A stretch of 64,000 bases of DNA from Petunia secreta. Lineage: Eukaryota; Streptophyta; Magnoliopsida; Solanales; Solanaceae. The notes under the pieces were generated by a model. The model saw only the letters and a program-made list of their open reading frames with translations, was not told where the DNA came from and made no database searches. This document shows positions 55,716 to 64,000 of the stretch, piece by piece. A program made the translations under genes and the position numbers. The stretch lies in contig JARKIP010000033.1 in NCBI GenBank assembly GCA_029990175.1, forward strand, positions 4,836,001 to 4,900,000, written 5' to 3'. Position 1 is the stretch's first letter. Each line of letters opens with the position of its first letter.

Positions 55716-58646
55716 CGTCGACACCTATTTTTCTCCGAACCGGTTAGATTTTGAAACAGGGCTCGACTTATTGGAACTCATGGGTAAACACCTGGCTTCG
55801 CCACCTAACATATTTTTTTAACTAGGCGTATTAGGGCACCTACTTTGTTTCTAGCCAATTTTATAATTAACTTCAAAACTTAGTCTACGAACCAGAAATT
55901 CTAGGTAAAGGTCAAGTTAACTCGAGGGGAAGGTGTTAGGCACCTCTCAGGCTCCACCAAATGTGGTTACTAGCCGGACTAAATAATTGAAATTAAAAAT
56001 AATTAAAGTAACTAAGCAAGTAAACTAACTAAAACTAGACAAATAATTAAATTACTACTATAACTTGCATATAATAATTAAGGTTGATAAAAGGTTCAAT
56101 TTAACTAATTGACTTCTTTCTTGGAGAATTCAACCAAATACACCTCGCAAAATAAATTAAATTAGTTATTATATATAAAAAAAAATTAATAATGATAAAC
56201 TGAAACATTAAAAGAATGCAATAGCAAGTTGAATTAGGGGCATTTTGGAGCGTCGCCTTGATAATATCTATCCGGATGTACCTCGCAAAAAATAAAATTA
56301 AGTTAGTATTATAATTAATGGAATGAAGCAAAAATAGGAAAATAATAAAGTCATAATAATAATAATAAATAATAATAAAATAAGGAAAAATAAATTTTGT
56401 AGATTTTTAGGCTCAGATTTGTGAATTGCATCAGGTAGATGTTAGGAATATTGATACGGCTGCAAACATAGAGCCCGGGCCAGTTTGCCATGCCAGGTAC
56501 CTCCAATCTCACCACTGTACTATCACTTACTTTTCAAAGTTTTAAATATCGTCATCGCCTATTTGTTTTGAGGAGGGACAAAATCGTAAGGAACTGTTGT
56601 ATCGGGACGGGACTGTTTTTGCCTCCAAATGTCATTGGCCTTGTAGTATCTGTTCAAATTAGTCCGCAGGCCTCAATATATGTATATATTTTTTCATTGG
56701 CCGGGTACAATATCGTTCCGACTTGCAAACATAGCCAGTAAAACCAAATGCTCCAAAGATTTGGATTTTCCAGTAGAATAAAGCGTACAACAGTAGGATC
56801 GACGATATGCACAACAACGTCAGATTTGCTCAAAAACCCCTCCAAACACTTTAAAAAATTAACATCAGAACTATTCATCCAAGTGCACAGAAAATGGGGA
56901 AAGCTGCAGTCAACATCGCCGGTCAAAAACCCGGCTCAAACCCGTATAAACGTAGGCAGCATCGAGACGAGGAGAAGGGAGGAGCAACTGTCAAACTTGC
57001 TACAGCAGCGTCGCTACAACTCTAACACCCTTTTCAATTTCAATCATAGATCGGAGAAGAACATCGGAGAAAAAATTACCGATCAAGATCAAACGACGAC
57101 ACCCATCACCACCATTATTTTTTTTATCACTGGTTGTATCTCCACCATGGTACTGCCACTCTTTCCCTAATTTCCCCAATCCCTGTTTCCGATCTGCTTG
57201 CCGCCGGTGTCAATGGTGGTTTTTCCCTCCCGTTTTTTATTTGTATCTTTTTGTAAAGTGGGTGTATGTGCGTAATTGATAGTGATGGGACTGATCTATG
57301 AGGATTTTCAAAGGGTAAGAAGGTGGATATACAACGTAATGGAGGAGGAAGAAGAGAGGGGTTGTGTTCGCCATTATTAGTTTTTTTTTTTTTTTTTTTT
57401 TTGTGTAGATGTATGGTGTGTTTGTGTATTGGAGAAGAAGAATGGGAAGAGGGTGATGTGTTGCACGGGTGGTTGTACTGTGTGTGTATGGTGTGTTTAT
57501 ACTGTATATGAGTGTGTGTAGTAAAAGGGAAGGGGAGAGAGAGCCGTGGGTGTGACTTGACAGAGAGAGATGGGGAAGTGAGTGTACTGTGTGGTGTCTT
57601 TGTACTTGAGTGTCCCCCTATTGAAGAAGAATAGTCTTCTTTCTTAAAGAAGAAATATTCAAAAAATAGTCGTTGGGGGATTGGAGGTAGTTTAGAAAGA
57701 GAAGATTGAGAGAAGATTGGGGGATTAGGAGTGATTGAAGGGATTTTGAATTTTTATCCAAAATTGGATTGATGAGGAGGAACTAGAGCGATTTAAACAA
57801 GATTGGGGAGAGATATGAGGGGACTTGTACTTGGTATTGATAGCGGGATAGATATGTTGGAGGAGTTTTAAGAATAAGATTAGAAGTGGATGTACTTGGT
57901 TATGAATTTTGTCCAAGTTTAAAGAAGATTCTAATAAAGGAGGAAGGAAAAGACAAAATAGGATAAATGAAAGTAAATTTTGATAGAGATTGAGGAATTG
58001 TTTGAAATAATTGAGAAATTTGAAATATTGCCTAGAAAAAGGAAAATTTTAATAATTTTAGATTTTATTCAAAAATAATTGGAAGAAAATTGCAACTAAT
58101 CTCTAACGGAACGGATGTACCTAGACAAAGTCTTGCCTAGGTTCGTAGGAAAGATTTCAAGATAAGTGCTGTAAAAGAAATATTTACATGTATTTAAATT
58201 CAAAAGGAACTCAAATATGGCAAATTAAGAAGTAGAAATGAATTTGTTATTATTTCAGTTAATATTTTACTTAAGGGTGCTAAATAAATAAAAATATAAA
58301 TAGACGTATATATATATTGTATAGAATGCGATGAACATATAGTAAAATGCACACACAAAAGGAAATTGGAATACAAATTAAACTAATTAAGTATAAATAG
58401 CCACAAATATTTATTGAATGCTATAAAATGCACTAAAATTGCACAAACAACTACATTTTCATAAATAGTCTAAATAATGTAAAATTTCATAATATAGCCA
58501 TATTTAAATATGTAATATATAAGTAGAGGATAACACACGTAAAATACATGCCTTCTAATCCAAATTATGCACAAATAGTCAAATTGCACCCTTAAGTTAA
58601 ATTATAGCCAAATTTAGAAAAAGGATGGATAAAATAGGGTGTCAAC
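55716..58646 (-). repeat. 3' LTR of element Y
   Basis: The high end reads GGTGTCAACA at 58646, next to the polypurine tract. The low end reads CGTCGACACCTATTTTTC, a mirrored form of the other terminus with the first base changed. The segment at 55920-55970, GGAAGGTGTTAGGCACCTC, matches the Ogre1 LTR at about 44222-44240, confirming the family. It contains a poly-T run (57380-57402). No gene supported. Confidence 0.75.
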
Positions 58647-58665
58647 AGCTGCCCCTCTTTGCCCG
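58647..58665 (-). promoter_or_regulatory. Polypurine tract of element Y
   Basis: Minus strand CCGGGCAAAGAGGGGCAGC, identical to the Ogre1 tract, directly before the LTR. Confidence 0.85.
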
Positions 58666-59899
58666 GGAATGATGAAAAGAATATTCGGGCAAAGATAGTT
58701 GACGGATTAGCAAATTTTATCTTGACTGGCAAGCAAAATGGTGTAAAGGGAATATGAGAGTTTTGGGGTGTCTTTGCCAAACTCCGGTCTCTGAGTTGCC
58801 TACATATCTCGGGTTTCATGAGAATCAGGCCGTGTGTAGTTCTAGAATGACATGTTGCTTTTGTGAGATATTTATGGCACACGATTTTGGATGTAAAGAC
58901 TAAACTTATCCAAGTATGTAAAGTTTAGATTCGTGTATGCTTTGCCTTTTGGCGAGGTAAATGAAGAATGAGGCAAATGCATTAGCGAAGATGAGATAAT
59001 ATCAATAGATCAAGCGTAAGGAAAGAGGCTTATAATCATCCTAGTTATGAAAATGTGGTGCGCTACACACCCATAAAGAGGAGTTTATATGTACATAGTT
59101 TCCACTTCATCTTGATAAATGAGTAATCTCGCCTTCAATATTGCCTTGACTGAGCTGGGAAATATTTGAGGAGCGACTTTTATAAATGAGTACAATTAAA
59201 ATAGATGGGTACGATAAAGCACGAAAACACGCAAGATTGACGCAGATAGGCTTGAATAAGAAGGAATACGAAATTGACACTGAATCGACAAGGAAAGATT
59301 AGGTAAATTACTGGTGCGAGTATGGAACTATAGCTCTGAGCGCTTTGGACTCGGAAAAATAGGTAGCTTGCGGGTGTAGCAAAAGCATTGTCTATAGGAT
59401 TAAGCTTCTTGAATTGGATTTTGGGATGATGCTTTATATATATTTGATGTTTTGTGGTTGCACAATTTCGCGTGGGTAATGATTTTTTAGGGAGCAAGTG
59501 TGGGTGTATTGGAATTGATGCTGGGTTTATCGCGAGATTGGAGAGTGCCCTGCAACAAAATCAAGATAAAATGCCAATAGGGATAAAGATAAATAAAAAG
59601 TAAACTTCCCTGTTGAGTTGAGCTCTTCTTTTTCATGTAGTTGTCTAGTCTGCTTTCAGCTGCTTAGTGCTAGGGAATGTGTTCCTCTCTTGTGGGGATA
59701 TTCATTTGCTAAGTGCATCTCGTCAGGAAATAATTGCTTCGTTGCGCCGAGCTGTCATTGGATCATCTTGCTAGTGCAATGCCGGATTGTATGTCCTGCG
59801 ATAAAAGTGATTTTGGAAAAATAGTATGTATGTAAATGCATAACGAGACTTTCCTGTTGTTGGGTCGTCTTGCCTTTGCTTTTCGTCATTTAAATGTGT
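58666..59899 (-). other. Y 3' UTR, proximal part
   Basis: No gene supported between the polypurine tract and the tandem array. Confidence 0.5.
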
Positions 59900-60470
59900 G
59901 CTTGTCACGTCGGGCTGCATACCCCCTTTTTGTATTGAGCTGTGTATCTTTTCATGCAGGGTTGTCTCATTGTTTCATTTGGATGCATACCCTTTGTCAA
60001 GCCAGGTTGTCTACCATTTTCATCGGTCTGTCTACCCTTTGTCATGTCAGGCTTTCTACCACTCTTTTTATCGGGCTGTCTACCCTCCGGGCTGTCTACC
60101 CTTTCTCATGCCAAGCTTTCTACCACTCTTTTCATCGGGCTCTCTACCCTCCGGGCTGTCTACCTATTGTCATGCCAAGCTTTCTACCACTCTTTTCATC
60201 GGGCAGTCTACCCTCTGGGATATCTACCCTTTGTCATGCTATTCTTTTCACCGGGTTGTCTACCCTCAGGGATGTCTACCCCCTGTCATGCCATTCTTTC
60301 ATCGGGATGTCTACCCTTCGGGCTGTCTACCCTTTGTCATGCCATTCTTTTATCGGACTGTCTACCCTTCAGGCTTTATACCCAGCAAAAATAAAAGCAA
60401 AGCATAGCAAACAAAACTTGAATGCTTCTCGTCGGGAGATGTTTGCCTGTTATGTCGGGCTGTGTGCCCT
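59900..60470 (-). repeat. Tandem repeat array in the Y 3' UTR
   Basis: Irregular repeats of about 60-65 bp built around CGGGCTGTCTACCCT, with TTGTCATGCCA and CTTTCTACCACTCTTTTCAT between. The core is nearly the same as CGGGCTGTGTACCCT in the Ogre1 array, and the array lies in the same place between polypurine tract and coding region. The long open frames across it on + are a by-product of the repeat. Confidence 0.85.
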
Positions 60471-60569
60471 GCAAACAAAAGTAACGTATAGTGCAAAAAA
60501 TAGAATGCCATTGTTATGTCATGCAATGTGCTAAGAAGGCTACCGTGTTGCTTTTATAATTCCTTTCTT

Positions 60570-60663
60570 GAAAATTTTGAGGAGATCTCAAAATTTTCTG
60601 CCCCAGTGTCAAGCTTGCGCCTTTTGGAATTTTTTAGGGGATCTTAAGAAATTCTGCCCCAGT
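60570..60663 (-). repeat. Two hairpin-CTGCCCCAG cassettes in Y
   Basis: AATTTTGAGGAGATCTCAAA with TTTTCTGCCCCAGTG, then GGAATTTTTTAGGGGATCTT with AAGAAATTCTGCCCCAGTT. Same design and position as the three cassettes in Ogre1. Confidence 0.8.
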
Positions 60664-61041
60664 TTATTGCCTATGACAGATCACCAAGAGAGGGTGGTTG
60701 TGTTAAACTGAACACCAATGTTAGCTAGAATCTGTACTCATCCTTTAGTGTGGCGATTGGGTATATCGATGACTATGATTATATGGATACTTGCATTCGC
60801 AGACTAAGGTTTGATATTTGGATTTGGCGGGTTTGGAGGTTGTCCAAAATTATATTTATCTTAAATTGTGACGGGGTGTCTTCATGTTTCATGCTTTTCT
60901 TTTCGAAAGTCATGGAACTAACTTTGATGGATTGGCCTTTTGTAGAAAGTGTGTTTGTGGTTTGGGGGTTTTAGTTTCCCTTTGTTGGTTCTTGTTATAC
61001 CATTGTCTTGCTTTGGTCAATTAGACTCTGAACTTTGTGTT

Positions 61042-61571
61042 TCAGTGCTGGATGTGTTGTGGTGTCATAGTATTAAATGTGTAAGTTACGAGTGTAGATC
61101 TTGTTGGATCAAATTTAGGAATGGGTGTATAGGGAGTAGTTTGTTTGTTGGGTGCAATATCTTTTGACTGAGCTAAAGGAGTAAAGGTGTGACATTTTGT
61201 CTTTTTGTATGTCCTTGATTGTATTGAGCCTGATAAGGTTGTTGTTGAAAGTCTTGACATGGGGGGGTTTTTTTTTTTTTTGTGTAACTTGGGTGCAGTG
61301 TGAGGTTGTGAATTTTTCCTACTTCGTTTATATAGTGATTGGATTTCTTTCCTGCGGCTCTTGTGTGGGTATAGTGCCAACTGATTTTGTTTGCCCATAC
61401 ATAAGTTGTATGGAAGTAGGATTGGGATCGTCTAGGTTCTCTCGGTGTCCCATGTTGGTGGTTTAAAATTCCTTGTTCTAGAAAAAAAAGGTTTTCAGCT
61501 TGGCATGCTACCTCGGCTATTCTTAATGCAGATTCTTGACCAAATTCGGTGTTCATGCGCAGAGCGACCAT
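61042..61571 (-). pseudogene. Gag-like Pro/Gln-rich remnant of Y
   Basis: Overlapping minus-strand frames contain QQQPYQAQYNQGHTKRQN followed by a Thr/Pro-rich stretch. This resembles the variable Gag linker of Ogre1 (NYQNTNTYSPWP, RPKRNYTPL). The capsid core was not found. Similarity is weak and compositional. Confidence 0.35.
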
Positions 61572-63135
61572 AACAAAGTGGTGAAATGCAATAAATTATG
61601 TGGGCACATTAGCAAAGATTTGACGCAAAAATGACTCGTAGGCTTAAGAGGATGTCTAGACCGCAGATGATGGATTAGCACTTGAATTTGAAGATTATCA
61701 TAGAACGCACAAATATCATAAGAGATTGCCTAAGTGCTTTATGTAGCAGTCAAGGCAAGGATTTTGGTCAAACGACCGATGCTTGTTTAAGCGGGATATG
61801 ACGAGTTGAATGTCAACGAAAAGTGGTAAAGATGTTGTGTAAGGAATAGATTGTGTTGTGCGACAGAAAGATGGGTTGGCTTTTATCGGACATCAAGACT
61901 TTGAGTACATTTGTCATCCTTTCTTGCAAATTTGTCTGTCATGATGCCTATTTGTCTTTTAAAGAGATACTCAATGGCTTTAATACTTGTCAACCAACTG
62001 CTGCAATATAGTCCTTGCACCAACTTTTCTTATTGGATAATATCTTATTGCTGAGCCGCCGACCTCGATGTAGGTTGCCTATGTATCATGTGTACTCTTA
62101 GATTGCTGCATCTTATTGTAGTTGTCGTCATGAGAATTCATATCACCCCAATAAAGCCTTTGACTAAAATTGCTCCAAGAAGTCTATTCGCCTGTGCTTT
62201 TATATCAAAGCAACCCTTGCTCTTGTAAGTGTCTCAAATAACTTCATCGTCCTGTTTTATCTTTGCTAGTGGGTACAGATATGCTTTCCACATGCTTAGG
62301 GACTTCCCAAGTTTGCCATATGATGAGAGCTTTGTCATTGTGTCTTTGCCTCCCTTTTCAAGTTGAATTGGCTTGCCTGTTTTTTGTTATTGTGCACAAG
62401 TCTTTCCTATACTTCTGTCTTTCCAATATCTTCCACTGGCCCTTTGACTGCTATTTTGATCATGATAAGAGCAAGTTGGAAAATGCTTTGGATCACAGTC
62501 ATGTATTGCAGGTGGTGTGACTGTGTAGACTAGAGCAACAAAAATAATCTCTGGATATTAGTGTCAAAAGGTCTTGTGGTAAAGCAGGTGTGCCTTTGAG
62601 TTTGACCAATATCTCTTGCTCTGCTAATATTTTGCTCCATGTGCATAGTGCATGCTGTAACAAACCCTTCTTGTTTTGACCAATCAACGAAATGCACTTT
62701 GTCTAACCATAACTTCTGCCTTAGTGTTTGACTCAAGCCAACCTTTTGGATAGTAGGTTTTGTGTTTTGTAGTGAATTAGCGATAGTTTGGACATGTGAA
62801 AGGTTTTAGATATCAGGATTTGGGCGTAGAGGAGGGAGATGAGATGCCTGCCTTCGTAGGAGATTGGATTTGGGAAGGGATCCGCCGAAGGTAGTAAGAG
62901 ACTTAGGGCAACAGACATATTCATTCAATGCATCCCATAATGCGAAGGACCATTTTACGCACGATGATTCGAAAAGCGCTTCGTGCCACATGCATTATTT
63001 TGTTTGCTAACAAAATGTGAAGCCAAAAAGATAATATTGCATTTATTGGACTTTTGTTACATTGGCTAATATTGAAATAGCGCAAATGGTGGAAAACATC
63101 GCTAGGAGATTAGATCATGGCCAAGTGAACATCTT
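61572..63135 (-). other. Y interior without recognised gene
   Basis: Several small frames exist (for example 62263-62520 on + and 62733-62924 on -), but none shows a recognisable domain. Gag-pol should be here in a full element. Confidence 0.4.
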
Positions 63136-63321
63136 TCATGCTGATCCATCCCCAGAAGATTCTTCTTCTTCTTCTTCTTCGAATGACTCTCCCTCAGACA
63201 AGCTTGCCTCTGATGAGTCTCCTTGAAAAATGAAGTTTTCTGCATCATTTAAGAGCCGGGCTATGTCAAATGTGAAGTTCTTCAACATTTCCCAAGCCTT
63301 AATCCTTTCTCCTCTATTCAA
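63136..63321 (-). pseudogene. Acidic tail of Y ORF1
   Basis: Short frame ending in a Ser/Glu-rich acidic stretch (EGESFEEEEEEESS), encoded on + by a TTC/TCT repeat near 63160-63200. It lies downstream of the ORF1-like frame and is probably its decayed C-terminus. Confidence 0.35.
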
Positions 63322-63625
63322 TTGTCAGCCACAACGTTCATTCCTTTGCTAGCCCATACACCGATATACTCTATGCGTTTTGTCAGGAGCTCTGCCTTAC
63401 TGCACTATTTGCCTTTTTTCTTTGTTCTTTGCTTCGACCAAACTTTGCTTCTTTGCTATTTTCCCTCGTGCCCTTGCCAGTTGTTTGCATAGATTCTTGC
63501 ACTCAGTTTCTTAACTCAACAACAATTCTTTTCCTTTTTGTTGTTGCTCTTGGTTGAACTGCCCTTGCTATGTCTTTTCTAAGCCAGTCTCGATAGTCTT
63601 CATCATAGCCTGCATCAAACCTGTC

Positions 63626-63997
63626 TCATCCAATAGTCTCGAATCCCATTCGTTGCCTTTCTTTCCAAAGTTCTAATAACTTGTCTTTGAACGGTATCAC
63701 TCTTCCTAGAATATTTGCTTTGAAACTTCTGATGTCTACAATTTGGGGTACAATCTGCTTTTTCCCTGCTTGTCTAAGTGCCCTTAAAGAAGTGTATGGG
63801 TAAACTCTTCTAAAGCCCACTAAATTGAGAAATGGATCTCTTTCCGGCCGTGTGATCACTGTAGCGCTGGGAAAGTAATCAAACATCCATCGTATATTTT
63901 CGGATGTGAACTGACAGAGTATATAGTGCCAACCTTTAGTAGTTACTGGCCGGTCCCACACCCCAAGAGCGTTGTCCATGCGGGCGCTATGAGTCAA
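63626..63997 (-). pseudogene. ORF1-like protein of Y, partial
   Basis: A 123-codon frame running close to the window edge. FLNLVGFRRVYPYTSLRAL and the RQAGKKQ segment line up with TFLTLIGFRGTHHYVPLRIF and RQVGMTQK of Ogre1 ORF1 copy B. It is therefore the C-terminal half of the same plant-mobile-domain-like ORF1. The N-terminal half lies beyond the window. Confidence 0.6.
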
Positions 63998-64000
63998 GAT

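Larger units (their letters stand above)
55716..64000 (-). mobile_element. Element Y: second Ogre-like element, 5' part outside window
   Basis: Minus-strand element with its 3' LTR at 55716-58646, the same polypurine tract as Ogre1, a repeat-rich 3' UTR, gag traces and an ORF1-like protein near the window end. Protease, RT and integrase were not found between 60664 and 63135. Y looks like a non-autonomous derivative that kept the ends and ORF1. Confidence 0.7.

Noticed and set aside
57323..57511. Small plus-strand ORF with poly-Phe and Cys-rich repeats
   Set aside because: Arises from a poly-T run and GTGT-rich DNA in the Y LTR; no homology pattern.
59836..60534. 232-codon ORF on the plus strand with repeated GLSTL-type segments
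   Set aside because: It is only the translation of the tandem array; all three plus frames stay open there and no domain is seen.

Overview
The window is plant nuclear heterochromatin. It is packed with LTR retrotransposons of four lineages plus LINE debris, the elements sit inside one another, and no intact host gene could be recognised. Element types (Tat/Ogre-like, Athila, Sirevirus), tRNA primer sites, GT-AG introns and AT-rich filler all point to a eudicot. Sequence style suggests Solanaceae, possibly Nicotiana-like, but that is recall and not a search result.

Left part, 1-14587 (+): a Ty3/Gypsy Tat-lineage element (here Tat1) cut by the window edge. It keeps protease, RT, RNase H, archaeal-type RNase H and integrase remnants (8-3830), then a spliced gene on the opposite strand (exons between 4426 and 13655), then its 3' LTR (14043-14587). 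The antisense gene is split by a 6.5-kb non-autonomous Athila-like element (6875-13377) whose LTRs are about 98% identical. Host DNA at 14588-16479 holds a 5'-truncated LINE with a 13-bp target duplication, and an ORF1 fragment of a second LINE.

Middle and right, 16480-64000: a nest. LINE ORF1 is cut by Tat element X (minus; 3' LTR 16480-16995, pol remnant 53649-55715). X contains an Athila element (minus; LTRs 18800-20119 and 52373-53648). Athila is cut in its protease by an Ogre-like element, Ogre1 (minus; 30202-50198). Ogre1 carries a Sirevirus (Ty1/Copia, minus; 20999-30201) in its 3' LTR and a solo LTR (46780-49348, TSD AATCG) in its 5' LTR. A deletion joined at about 20998 removed one end of the Sirevirus LTR, about 3.4 kb of the Ogre1 LTR and the Athila pol. 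On the right, X is cut by a second Ogre-like element, Y (minus; LTR 55716-58646, interior to the window end), which has ORF1 and gag traces but no recognisable pol.

Genes that would act together are the gag-pol sets of each element (capsid, protease, RT, RNase H, integrase). All visible sets are broken by stops, frameshifts or deletions, so any activity would need proteins in trans. The most interesting theme is that three unrelated lineages each carry an accessory protein of the plant-mobile-domain type in a different place: antisense at the 3' end (Tat1), sense upstream of gag (Ogre1 and Y), and sense downstream of pol (Sirevirus). Two Ogre-like elements also share a tandem-repeat array and hairpin cassettes in their 3' untranslated regions.
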